This document shows positions 51,308-59,236 of a stretch of DNA of 64,000 bases, in pieces. Where the stretch lies: NCBI RefSeq assembly GCF_029439465.1, contig NZ_JAROAV010000033.1, forward strand, positions 1-64,000, read 5' to 3'. The position numbers and the translations under genes are program-made. A model generated the notes under the pieces. That model saw only the letters and a list, made by a program, of their open reading frames with translations. It searched no databases and was not told the origin of the DNA. The DNA comes from Luteipulveratus flavus (GTDB lineage Bacteria; Actinomycetota; Actinomycetes; Actinomycetales; Dermatophilaceae). Position 1 is the stretch's first letter; each line of letters starts with the position of its first letter.

Positions 51308-54169
51308 TCATCCCGCGACGATGTTGACCAGCTTGGGGGCGCGCACGATCACCTTGCGGATCTGCTTGTCCCCCAACGATTCCAGCACCTTCTCGCTCTG
51401 GCGGGCCAGCGCCTCCAGGTCGGCGTCGCTGATGTCCGGCGCCACCTGCAGACGGTCGCGCACCTTGCCCTGGATCTGCACGACGCACGTGACCAGGTCG
51501 TCCACCAGCAGACCGGGGTCGGCCTGCGGGAACGGCTCGAAGGCCAGCGTCCCGTCGTGGCCCAGCCGCTCCCACAGCTCCTCGGCCAGGTGGGGAGCGA
51601 GCGGAGCCACCATCTGCACCATGGCCTCCATCACGGCCCGGGGCGCGACGCCGGCCTTCACAACCGCGTTGTTCAGCTCGATCAGCTTGGCGGCGGCGGT
51701 GTTGAAGTGCAGGCTCTCGTAGTCCCTCTGCACGCCGTCGATCGTCTTGTGCAGCAGGCGGTTCAGCGCCTCGTCCGCAGCGTCCTCCACGACCCGGACC
51801 TCACCGGAGTCCTCGTCCACGACGTTGCGCCACAGCCGCTGCAGGAAGCGCTGCGACCCGACGATCGCCCGCGTCTCCCACGGGCGCGACTGGTCGACCG
51901 GCCCCATCGACATCTCGTACACCCGGAAGGTGTCGGCGCCGTACTCCGCGGCCATCTCGTCGGGAGTCACGACGTTCTTCAGCGACTTGCCCATCTTCCC
52001 GTGCTCGCGCGTGACCGCCTGGCCGTTCCAGGTGTACGTCGCCTCCTGGCCCTCCCCGTGCTCGACCACCTCGGCGGCCGGCACCGGCTGGCCGCGGTGG
52101 TCACGGTAGGCGTAAGCCTGGACGTACCCGTGGATGAACAGCCGCCGGAACGGCTCCTCGGACGAGACGTGGCCCAGGTCGTACAGGACCTTGTGCCAGA
52201 AGCGCGCGTACAGCAGGTGCAGCACGGCGTGCTCGGGCCCGCCGACGTACAGGTCCACGCCGCCCGGGTCGTCGGCGATCCCCTCGCCGCCACCCTGCTG
52301 CTTGCCCATCCAGTACTTCTCGACCTCGGGGTCGACGAAGCGCTCGGTGTTGGCGGGATCGGTGTAGCGCAGCTCGTACCAGCAGGAGCCCGCCCAGTTG
52401 GGCATGGTGTCGGTCTCGCGACGGTACTTGCGCGGACCGTCGCCCAGGTCCAGCTCGACCTCGACCCACTCCTCGGCCCGGGACAGCGGTGACTCCGGCA
52501 TGGAGTCCGCGTCGTCCGGCTCGTACGTCTTCGGCGAGTAGTCCGCCACGTCGGGCAGCTCCACCGGAAGCATCGACGCGGGCAGCGGGTGAGCGACGCC
52601 GTCCTCGTCGTACACGATCGGGAACGGCTCGCCCCAGTACCGCTGCCGGCTGAACAGCCAGTCGCGCAGCTTGTAGGTGATGGTGCCGTGGCCGGTGCCG
52701 TCCTGCTCCAGCAGGGCGATGACGGCGTCCTTGGCGTCCTCGATGTCCTTGCCGTCCAGGCTGATCCGCTCGTTGGAGGAGTTGATCATCGGACCGACGC
52801 CGGTGTAGGCGGCGTCCTCGTCGTGGCCCTCGTGCGGCTGAACGGTCCGGACGTACGGCAGGTCGTACTTCTTGGCGAAGTCCCAGTCACGCGGGTCCTC
52901 CGCCGGCACGGCCATGATGGCGCCCGTGCCGTAACCCATCATCACGTAGTCGGCGATGAAGACCGGAACCGGCTGTCCCGAAACGGGATTCGTTGCGAAC
53001 GCACCGGTGAAGACACCCGTCTTCGCCTTGTCGTCGGTCTGCCGCTCCAGGTCGCTCTTGCGCATGGCCGCACGCTGGTACGCGGTCACCGCGGTGCGCG
53101 GGTCGGCGGCACCATCGGTCCAGGCGTCCTTGGTGCCCTCGGGCCAGGCGTCCGGGACCAGCGAGGCGACCAGCGGGTGCTCCGGCGCCAGCACCATGAA
53201 GGTCGCGCCGAAGATCGTGTCCGGGCGCGTGGTGAAGACCTCGACGCCCGGCTGCGAGCCCTGCACCGGGAACGTGATCGCCGCACCGTGCGAGCGACCG
53301 ATCCAGTTGCGCTGCATCTGCTTGATCGACTCGGTCCACTCCACGCGGTCCAGGTCGTCGGTCAGCCGGTCGGCGTAGGCGGTGATGCGCATCATCCACT
53401 GCGACAGGTTGCGCTGGAAGACGGGCATGTCGCCGCGCTCGGTCAGGCCTTCGTTGGTGACCTCCTCGTTGGCCACCACCGTGCCCAGACCCGGGGCCCA
53501 GTTGACCGGGACCTTCTTCTTGTACGCCAGCCGCCGGCTGTCGACCGCCTCACGACGCTCGGCGTCGGACAGGTCGGCCCAGGGGCGCCCGTCCGGCGTG
53601 CGGACGCTGCCCGCCTCGTACGCCGCGACCAGGTCGTCGATCGGCCGGGCGCGACCGGCCTGCTCGTCGTACCAGGCGTTGTAGATCTGCAGGAAGATCC
53701 ACTGGGTCCAGCGGTAGAACTCCGGGTCGATCGTCGCGACCCGGCGACGACGGTCGTACGACAGCCCCAGCTGCCGCAGCTGCCGGGTGAAGGTGACGAT
53801 GTTGTCCTCGGTCGTCTTGCGCGGGTGCTGGCCGGTCTGCACCGCGTGCTGCTCGGCCGGCAGCCCGAACGCGTCGAAGCCCTGGGTGTAGAGGACGTTC
53901 TTGCCCTGGGTGCGCTGGAACCGCGCGTAGACGTCGGTAGCGACGAAGGGCAGCGGGTGACCGACGTGCAGACCCGCCCCGCTGGGGTAGGGGAACATGT
54001 CCTGCACCATGAACTTCGGGCGGCCGCCGACCTTGTTGGGCTCGGCCCACGGACCCGCGGGGTTGGGCGCCTCGAACGTGCGCTCCTCCTCCCAGCGGTC
54101 CTGCCAGCGCCGCTCGATCTCCCCGGCCAGCGCGGCCGTGTAGCGGTGGGGGTGCTCCTGCTCAGTCAT
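51308..54169 (-). CDS. leuS: Leucyl-tRNA synthetase
   Basis: The 953-residue class I synthetase has the HIGH motif as HVGH (68-71 in [12 protein letters not shown]), the KMSKS loop as KMGKSLKN (near 724), the editing domain ([19 protein letters not shown]) and the C-terminal anticodon and tail domains. A long insertion near residues 150-220 (after [14 protein letters not shown]) is typical of actinobacterial LeuRS. The ATG at 54169 follows GAGGAAGA. It is preceded by a 140-nt leader with a four-Leu peptide frame and a terminator-like hairpin, so leucine supply probably controls it. Confidence 0.97.
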   Translation of the reverse strand: MTEQEHPHRYTAALAGEIERRWQDRWEEERTFEAPNPAGPWAEPNKVGGRPKFMVQDMFPYPSGAGLHVGHPLPFVATDVYARFQRTQGKNVLYTQGFDAFGLPAEQHAVQTGQHPRKTTEDNIVTFTRQLRQLGLSYDRRRRVATIDPEFYRWTQWIFLQIYNAWYDEQAGRARPIDDLVAAYEAGSVRTPDGRPWADLSDAERREAVDSRRLAYKKKVPVNWAPGLGTVVANEEVTNEGLTERGDMPVFQRNLSQWMMRITAYADRLTDDLDRVEWTESIKQMQRNWIGRSHGAAITFPVQGSQPGVEVFTTRPDTIFGATFMVLAPEHPLVASLVPDAWPEGTKDAWTDGAADPRTAVTAYQRAAMRKSDLERQTDDKAKTGVFTGAFATNPVSGQPVPVFIADYVMMGYGTGAIMAVPAEDPRDWDFAKKYDLPYVRTVQPHEGHDEDAAYTGVGPMINSSNERISLDGKDIEDAKDAVIALLEQDGTGHGTITYKLRDWLFSRQRYWGEPFPIVYDEDGVAHPLPASMLPVELPDVADYSPKTYEPDDADSMPESPLSRAEEWVEVELDLGDGPRKYRRETDTMPNWAGSCWYELRYTDPANTERFVDPEVEKYWMGKQQGGGEGIADDPGGVDLYVGGPEHAVLHLLYARFWHKVLYDLGHVSSEEPFRRLFIHGYVQAYAYRDHRGQPVPAAEVVEHGEGQEATYTWNGQAVTREHGKMGKSLKNVVTPDEMAAEYGADTFRVYEMSMGPVDQSRPWETRAIVGSQRFLQRLWRNVVDEDSGEVRVVEDAADEALNRLLHKTIDGVQRDYESLHFNTAAAKLIELNNAVVKAGVAPRAVMEAMVQMVAPLAPHLAEELWERLGHDGTLAFEPFPQADPGLLVDDLVTCVVQIQGKVRDRLQVAPDISDADLEALARQSEKVLESLGDKQIRKVIVRAPKLVNIVAG

Positions 54170-54227
54170 GTCTTCCTCGGATCGAGCTCGTGTGGCGGTC
54201 GGGGCGCGGACTCGCGAACACAAAGAA

Positions 54228-54247
54228 ACCCCTCACTCAGGAGGGGT
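54228..54247 (-). terminator. Intrinsic terminator/attenuator hairpin upstream of leuS
   Basis: On the minus strand ACCCCTC-ctgagt-GAGGGGT is followed directly by TTTCTTTG, an intrinsic terminator in the leuS leader about 60 nt before the start codon. Confidence 0.75.
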
Positions 54248-54249
54248 CA

Positions 54250-54281
54250 GCCGCGTTGAGGTCCGTGTGGGTCAACGCGGC
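54250..54281 (-). promoter_or_regulatory. Leader hairpin overlapping the leader-peptide stop
   Basis: GCCGCGTTGA and TCAACGCGGC form a perfect 10-bp stem with a 12-nt loop; its 5' arm contains the last codons and stop of the leader peptide. It ends two bases before the attenuator hairpin, so a ribosome at the stop codon would cover this arm. Confidence 0.7.
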
Positions 54282-54307
54282 CGGCTAAGAAGGAGCAGTC
54301 GCTGCAT
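54272..54307 (-). CDS. leuS leader peptide with four consecutive Leu codons
   Basis: An 11-residue frame, MQRLLLLSRPR, uses CTG CTC CTT CTT in a row and ends in TGA at 54272-54274. A -10 element (TATCAT) lies 7 nt upstream of its ATG, so translation would start at or near the 5' end of the mRNA. Peptide, hairpin and terminator in this order match ribosome-mediated attenuation of amino-acid genes. No ribosome-binding site is present, as expected for a leaderless start. Confidence 0.7.
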   Translation of the reverse strand: MQRLLLLSRPR

Positions 54308-54314
54308 GGCGAGG

Positions 54315-54320
54315 ATGATA
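54315..54320 (-). promoter_or_regulatory. Candidate -10 of the leuS leader transcript
   Basis: TATCAT on the minus strand ends 7 nt before the leader-peptide ATG at 54307. No good -35 is visible. Confidence 0.45.
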
Positions 54321-54352
54321 TCGCACCGTGGACGGCAGGCCGCGGGGACGAA

Positions 54353-54384
54353 GACGGCCGCCGCCCTCGCGGGCGGCGGCCGTC
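54353..54384 (-). terminator. rpsT terminator
   Basis: A perfect 14-bp stem (GACGGCCGCCGCCC with its complement) around a 4-nt loop is followed by TTCGT on the minus strand, 22 nt after the rpsT stop. It separates rpsT from the leuS leader promoter. Confidence 0.8.
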
Positions 54385-54405
54385 GTCGGTGTCAGTGCTC
54401 GAGGC

Positions 54406-54666
54406 TCACAGGCTCGAGAACTTCTTGGCCATCGCCGCCTTCTTGTTGGCGGCCTGGTTCTTGTGGATGACGCCCTTGGTGACGGCCTTGTCCAGCTTGC
54501 GCGAGGCGTCGCGCAGAGCCGTCTCGGCGGCGGACTTGTCACCGGAGGCGGCAGCCTCGCGGAACTTGCGGACCCAGGTACGCAGCTCGGACTTGTGCGC
54601 CTTGTTGCGCTCGGTACGCGCAGCGTTGGTCTTGATCCGCTTCATCTGCGACTTGATGTTTGCCAC
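54406..54666 (-). CDS. rpsT: 30S ribosomal protein S20
   Basis: The 86-residue basic protein has the S20 pattern: [32 protein letters not shown] and the terminal [19 protein letters not shown]. It binds 16S rRNA. It begins with GTG at 54666 after AAGAGAGAG. It is transcribed from its own promoter about 140 bp upstream, which leaves a long leader, and it ends at a strong terminator. Confidence 0.96.
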   Translation of the reverse strand: MANIKSQMKRIKTNAARTERNKAHKSELRTWVRKFREAAASGDKSAAETALRDASRKLDKAVTKGVIHKNQAANKKAAMAKKFSSL

Positions 54667-54807
54667 GAAAACTCTCTCTTGGTCGGAGCTGATCTGTCAT
54701 GAGGGCGACAGACGCGGCTCGGGATGGGGCGTGGGGACACCCGGCGTTGAACCGCGCTGAGGTGGTGCTGTCGTGCGCGCACGACCAGAGCGCGCACGCA
54801 AGGGAGA

Positions 54808-54836
54808 AATCTACCAGTGCAGCACGTCGCGACCAA
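54808..54836 (-). promoter_or_regulatory. rpsT promoter
   Basis: On the minus strand TTGGTC (complement of 54831-54836), a 17-bp spacer and TAGATT (complement of 54808-54813). The resulting leader of about 135 nt contains the 16-bp palindrome GTCGTGCGCGCACGAC at 54770-54785. Confidence 0.6.
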
Positions 54837-54851
54837 AACGCGGGAACCGCG

Positions 54852-55811
54852 CTATGTCGCGCCTCCTGCCCGCTGGCGGGTGATCTCCAGGACGGCTCGC
54901 TCGACGGCGTACACCGGGTCGCGGCCGCCGCCCTTGACGTCGAAGTCGGCGGCCGCGACCGCCTGGATGGCACGGCCGAGCCGGTCGCCGTCCCAGCCGC
55001 GGGCCGCGGCGCGCGCGCGGTCGACCTGCCAGGGCGCCATGCCCAGCTGCTTGGCCAGGTCCGCGGAACGACCGCGACCTGCGGAGGCGACGCGCGCCAC
55101 CTGACGCAGCTGGGAGGCGAGGACGGCGACGATCGGCACCGGGTCCAGCCCGGTCGCCAGGGCGTGCCGCAGCAGCCGTAGGGCCTCCGCGGCCTCACCG
55201 GCCACCGCCGCGTCGGCGACCCGGAAGCCGGTCGCCTCGACCTTGCCGCCGTGGTACCGCTCCACCGTCGCCGCGTCGATCACGCCCGTCGTGTCGTCGA
55301 CGAGCTGCTGGCAGGCCTGCGCGAGCTCGCGCAGGTCCTTGCCGACCGCCTCCAGCAGGGCGCGCACCGCCTCGGGTGCGACCTTGCGACCCTTGCTGCG
55401 GAACTCGTTCGTGACGAACGCGGTCTTGTCGCGGTCGGACTTGATCGCGGGCGCCTCGATGATCCGGACCTTGGCCTTCTTCAGGGCGTCCAGCGCCTTC
55501 TTGCCACGGGTACCGGACTTGTGGGTCACCACCAGCACCGCGTCGCTGCCCTGCGCCACGATCGCGACCAGGTCCTCGATCAGCGCGTCGTTGCCCTCGT
55601 CCAGGTCGCGGACCACGACGGCCTTGCGACCTCCGAACAGGCTGGGGCTGGTGTGGACGTGCAGCGAGCCCGGCTCGTACAGGCTCCCCTCGAGGCGGAC
55701 GACCTCGACGTCGGGCTCCTCCTCGCGGATCGCCTCGAGCGTGCTCGCCAGCGCGCGCTCGGCGATGACCTGCTCGGGGCCGGAGATCAGGACGTACGAG
55801 GGGACGCTCAC
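54852..55811 (-). CDS. holA: DNA polymerase III subunit delta
   Basis: The 319-residue clamp-loader subunit has the N-terminal SYVLISGPEQVIAERALAS (diverged P-loop-like), SPSLFGGRKAVVVRDLD and the C-terminal delta domain (LATGLDPVPIVAVLASQLRQV). It opens the beta clamp. The GTG at 55811 begins VSVPSYVL; the frame extends further without similarity. It precedes rpsT on the same strand. Confidence 0.92.
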   Translation of the reverse strand: MSVPSYVLISGPEQVIAERALASTLEAIREEEPDVEVVRLEGSLYEPGSLHVHTSPSLFGGRKAVVVRDLDEGNDALIEDLVAIVAQGSDAVLVVTHKSGTRGKKALDALKKAKVRIIEAPAIKSDRDKTAFVTNEFRSKGRKVAPEAVRALLEAVGKDLRELAQACQQLVDDTTGVIDAATVERYHGGKVEATGFRVADAAVAGEAAEALRLLRHALATGLDPVPIVAVLASQLRQVARVASAGRGRSADLAKQLGMAPWQVDRARAAARGWDGDRLGRAIQAVAAADFDVKGGGRDPVYAVERAVLEITRQRAGGAT

Positions 55812-55892
55812 GGACCAAGAGTGCCAGCCGCCACCGACGTGCCCGGGTCGGCCACCGGCATCCGTCCGGTCGGGCGGGGCCACAATCGGCGG

Positions 55893-56243
55893 ATGGATCT
55901 CTCCGAGGTGACCCGGCGCGCGACCGACGTCGCGGCGCTCTACGACCGGCTCAACGAGCAGCAGCGCGGCCGGACCTGGACGACCGACGACTACATGCTC
56001 GGGTTCGTGGGCGACGTCGGCGACCTCGCCAAGCTCGTGATGGCGCACTCCGGCACCCGCGACGCGGACGACGTGCGGGAGCAGCTGGGACACGAGCTGG
56101 CGGACTGCCTCTACTCGGTCGCCGTCCTCGCGCACCGCACGGGGGTCGACCTCGCCGCGGAGTTCGACCGGTGCATGAACCTGCTGACCGGGTACGTCGG
56201 GCAGCAGCTCGACGGACCCTCGGCCGCCGCCCCGGCGCCGTAG
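55893..56243 (+). CDS. MazG-like nucleotide pyrophosphohydrolase
   Basis: This 116-residue all-helical protein has the MazG-type pattern MLGFVGDVGDLAKLVMA and LGHELADCLYSVAVLAHR. The acidic metal-binding residues are partly conserved: the first EExxE pair reads GDVGD here, so activity is uncertain. The ATG at 55893 gives the shortest frame with family similarity; the frame is open far upstream as the antisense of holA. It is divergent from holA. Confidence 0.75.
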   Translation: MDLSEVTRRATDVAALYDRLNEQQRGRTWTTDDYMLGFVGDVGDLAKLVMAHSGTRDADDVREQLGHELADCLYSVAVLAHRTGVDLAAEFDRCMNLLTGYVGQQLDGPSAAAPAP

Positions 56244-56270
56244 GGAGCGGCGCTCGGGGGCGACGCGCGC

Positions 56271-58577
56271 TCAGGCCGGGTCGGCCTCGAGGACGAGACC
56301 GAGCTGCGCGGCGCGTCCGGCGACCTCGTCCTGCGGACGGTCGAGGTGATCGGCCAGCTCTCCTGCGGTCAGGCCCATGTCGGCGGCGTCCCTCAGCTCC
56401 TCGTCGTCCTCGGCGCTCCACCCGGCATGCGCCGCGTCGGGCTCGACAGGAGGTGCTGTCGACGCAGGCTCCGGCGCGACCTCGAGCATCACGGGCTCCG
56501 GCTCCGGCTCCGGCTCCGGCTCGGGCGCCGGTGCCTTCGGTGTCGTGGCGGCCGGCTCGGGCGCCGGCGCCATCCGCGCGTCGTCCCGGGCACCCGTCAC
56601 GCCGCGCAGCGCGGGCGTGGCGACAGGCAGCACCGGCGGCGCGGTCTCGTCCAGCCGCTTGAGCGCCTGGAGCACCAGGGCGCGATCGCTGGTGGGCCAG
56701 AACGGCGGGAGCGAGCGCTGCAGGAACCCGGCGTACCGCGCGGTGATCATCCGCGAGTCCAGGAACGCGACGACGCCGCGGTCGTCCGAGCGTCGGACCA
56801 GCCGGCCCGCTCCCTGGGCGAGGCGCAGCGCGGCGTGCGTCGCCGACACGGCCATGAAGCCGTTGCCACCCATCCGGGCGATCGCCTGCGACCGGGCCGA
56901 GGCCAGCGGGTCGTCCGGTCGAGGGAACGGGATGCGGTCGATGATGACCAGCTGGCACGCCGACCCGGGGACGTCGACCCCCTGCCACAGCGACATCGTC
57001 CCGAACAGGCATGTCCGGGCGTCGCCGGCGAACTGCCGTACCAGCGTTGCCGTCTGGTCGTCGCCCTGGCACAGCACGGGGATGTCCGCACCGAAGCGAC
57101 GCCGCATCTCCTCGGCCGCAGCCTTCGCGGAGCGCGTGGAGGAGAACAGCCCCAGGGTGCGACCGCCGGCGGCCCGCACGAGCGCCTCGATCTCGTCGAG
57201 CGCGGCCGGCGACGTACCGTCTCTGCCCGGCGCGGGCAGGTGCTGGGCGACGTAGGCGATCGCCTGGCTCGGGTAGTCGAACGGCGACCCGACGTCCAGG
57301 CCGTTCCAGCGGGGGCCGCCCTCGCCGCGGAGCCCGAGCTGACCGGCGATCGCGTCGAAGGAGCCACCGAGCTCCAGGGTGGCCGAGGTCATGACGACCG
57401 AGCGCTCGCCGAAGATCTTGTCCCGCAGGAGCATCGCGACGCTCATCGGGGCCACCCGGAGCACCTGACCGCGCCGAGGGTCCGAGGAGACCCACACGAC
57501 GTCCAGCTCACGGTCCTCCAGGACCCGCTCGGCGTTGTCGAACACCTCGTCGACCGCCGCGCGCGCCATCTGACGGGCGCCGTCGTTCTCGGCCGGGCTC
57601 GACGGCTTGATCTGCGACTGCACGTCACGGGCGGCGTCGCGCACCCGCGAGAGCGCGAGCGCGAGGTTGTCCGGCAGGCCGGTGAGACGGCCCTCGGCGA
57701 CGCCCTCCAGGATCTGCCCGAGGAAGTCCCCGGCGTCGACCAGCGTGGCCGTGTCGCCAAGCCTGCCAACTCTTTTCGCGGCCGCGCTGATCATGCCGGG
57801 CGTGATCTCGTCGGTGATCGTCGAGGTCACGCGGTCGACGAGCTCGTGCGCCTCGTCGATGACCAGGAGGTCGTGCTCCGGCAGCATCTGGCGACCCTCG
57901 AAGGAGTCGATCGCCATGAAGGAGTGGTTGGTGACGACGACGTCGACGTCCTTGGCCGCCGCGCGTGCCAGCTCGACGAAGCACTCCCCCACCATCGGAC
58001 AACGCTGACCGAGACACTCCTGCGCCGAGACCGACACCTGCCGCCAGGCGCGCTCGGACACGCCGGGCACCAGCTCGTCCCGGTCGCCGGACTCGGTCTC
58101 CTCGCCCCACTCGCGCAGCCGGAGGATCTCCTGCCCCAGGCGCCCGGCCGCCTTGTCGACCTCGCCGATGCCGAGCAACCCCTCCTCCTCGTCGTCGGGG
58201 TAGCCGCCGGAGAGCTTGTTCTTGCACAGGTAGTTGCGCCGGCCCTTCACCAGGGCGTAGCGAGGGCGCCGGCCCAGCTGCTCGGTGAGCGCGTCGGCGA
58301 GCCGCGGCATGTCGCGGTCGATCACCTGCGCCTGGAGCGCCAGCGTCGCGGTCGCGACGACCGCCGGCTTCCCCACCTCGAACGCGTGCCGGACGGCGGG
58401 GACGAGATACGCGAGTGACTTACCGGTGCCGGTACCCGCCTGGACCAGCAGGTGCTCGCCCGACTCGACCGCCGCCTCGACCGCCTGCGCCATCGCCGTC
58501 TGACCGGGGCGCTCGGAGCCGCCGACGCCGGTGACCGCGGAGTGCAGGAGTGAATCGAGAGTGGGAGCAGAGGGCAT
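56271..58577 (-). CDS. DinG/XPD family ATP-dependent DNA helicase with C-terminal extension
   Basis: The 768-residue helicase has Walker A AGTGTGKS (47-54), an Fe-S cluster site of four Cys (YLCKN, then ECLGQRCPMVGEC), VIDEAHELVDRV, and the C-terminal motifs FSSTRSAKAAAEEM and LAQGAGRLVRR. It resembles the E. coli YoaA/DinG group. The last 100 residues are extra: an Ala/Pro-rich linker with (PE)n repeats and a small helical domain (GWSAEDDEELRDAADMGLTAGELADHL). A TAGGCT -10 ends 6 nt before the ATG (58577), so it may be leaderless. Confidence 0.92.
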   Translation of the reverse strand: MPSAPTLDSLLHSAVTGVGGSERPGQTAMAQAVEAAVESGEHLLVQAGTGTGKSLAYLVPAVRHAFEVGKPAVVATATLALQAQVIDRDMPRLADALTEQLGRRPRYALVKGRRNYLCKNKLSGGYPDDEEEGLLGIGEVDKAAGRLGQEILRLREWGEETESGDRDELVPGVSERAWRQVSVSAQECLGQRCPMVGECFVELARAAAKDVDVVVTNHSFMAIDSFEGRQMLPEHDLLVIDEAHELVDRVTSTITDEITPGMISAAAKRVGRLGDTATLVDAGDFLGQILEGVAEGRLTGLPDNLALALSRVRDAARDVQSQIKPSSPAENDGARQMARAAVDEVFDNAERVLEDRELDVVWVSSDPRRGQVLRVAPMSVAMLLRDKIFGERSVVMTSATLELGGSFDAIAGQLGLRGEGGPRWNGLDVGSPFDYPSQAIAYVAQHLPAPGRDGTSPAALDEIEALVRAAGGRTLGLFSSTRSAKAAAEEMRRRFGADIPVLCQGDDQTATLVRQFAGDARTCLFGTMSLWQGVDVPGSACQLVIIDRIPFPRPDDPLASARSQAIARMGGNGFMAVSATHAALRLAQGAGRLVRRSDDRGVVAFLDSRMITARYAGFLQRSLPPFWPTSDRALVLQALKRLDETAPPVLPVATPALRGVTGARDDARMAPAPEPAATTPKAPAPEPEPEPEPEPVMLEVAPEPASTAPPVEPDAAHAGWSAEDDEELRDAADMGLTAGELADHLDRPQDEVAGRAAQLGLVLEADPA
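56496..56526 (-). repeat. Short Pro-Glu coding repeat in the helicase tail
   Basis: Five or so copies of GGCTCC (plus strand) encode the PEPEPEPEPE run that links the helicase core to its C-terminal domain. Confidence 0.7.
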
Positions 58578-58659
58578 TGCCTCAGCCTAGAGGCGGCCCG
58601 CCGGAGCGACCTCGGCAACGGCTCCGCTGTGGACGGCGCGACTGCCCGTCGGCCCGGTC

Positions 58660-58689
58660 TGGACACGGGGATCGGGCAGGCCCTACTGT
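58660..58689 (+). promoter_or_regulatory. Candidate promoter of the I9-like gene
   Basis: TGGACA (58660-58665), an 18-bp spacer and TACTGT (58684-58689), about 120 bp before the ATG. The palindrome TTCACAGTGAA (58706-58716) lies just downstream of the probable start site and may be an operator. Confidence 0.45.
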
Positions 58690-58815
58690 CCGTGTTGCCA
58701 GCGCGTTCACAGTGAATGCGGCTCGTTGTCGCCGACCGGCAACGTACCGCGTGAGCGATGCTGGCGTGCCGCCGGACCGGCGCGCACCACATTCATCAGC
58801 AGGGGGAAGTTCCGC

Positions 58816-59178
58816 ATGCCTTCGTTCCGCACGCTCCTCGCCGCGCTCGTGTCCGCGGTCGCGTTCCTCGTCCCGGCGGGCGCCGCCTCGGCGGCCACCG
58901 ACCACCCGGTGGCCGCCGCCGCGACGCACACCCAGACCATCTCCTACGAGCGCTGGATCGTCGTCATCGACACCGACGGCATGTCCGACTACGAGGTCGC
59001 CCGCACCGAGGTGCAGCTCGGCCGCCTCGGTCAGCAGGCGGGCCTGTCGGTCGTCCAGTGGCACCTGGGCATCGGCGGCGTGGTGGTGGAGGGCTCGGCC
59101 CGGACCGTCATCACGACCTACCGCTACGCCAACCACGTCAAGTACATCGAGCCGGACAGTGTGATGCACACGAGCTGA
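58816..59178 (+). CDS. Secreted stand-alone peptidase-inhibitor I9-like protein
   Basis: The 120-residue product has a signal peptide (FRTLLAALVSAVAFLVPAGAASA) and a single domain (about 38-118) reading YERWIVVIDTDG...VVVEGSARTVITTY...NHVKYIEPDSV. Strand order, the central Gly-rich hairpin and the closing V-x-Y-I-E-P-D are those of inhibitor I9 domains, normally the propeptides of subtilases. No protease is attached or adjacent. It may act as a free inhibitor or intermolecular chaperone of a secreted subtilase. The family call is by eye. The ATG at 58816 follows AGGGGGAAG. Confidence 0.7.
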   Translation: MPSFRTLLAALVSAVAFLVPAGAASAATDHPVAAAATHTQTISYERWIVVIDTDGMSDYEVARTEVQLGRLGQQAGLSVVQWHLGIGGVVVEGSARTVITTYRYANHVKYIEPDSVMHTS

Positions 59179-59196
59179 CCGACTCCACGGAGCAGG

Positions 59197-59236
59197 CAGC
59201 GCTCCGGTCGTCCCTGGGGGCGCGACCGGGGCGCTG
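59197..59236. terminator. Bidirectional terminator between the I9-like gene and hflX
   Basis: CAGCGCTCCGGTCG pairs with CGACCGGGGCGCTG (14 bp, one G-T pair) around a 12-nt loop. The hairpin fills the convergent gap and ends at the hflX stop. Confidence 0.7.

Noticed and set aside
54170-54320. T-box leader for leuS
   Set aside because: No T-box sequence or Stem I/specifier architecture; a Leu-codon peptide is present instead.
56346-58418. 690-codon plus-strand frame opposite the DinG-family helicase
   Set aside because: Shadow of the helicase; no ribosome site and no domain.
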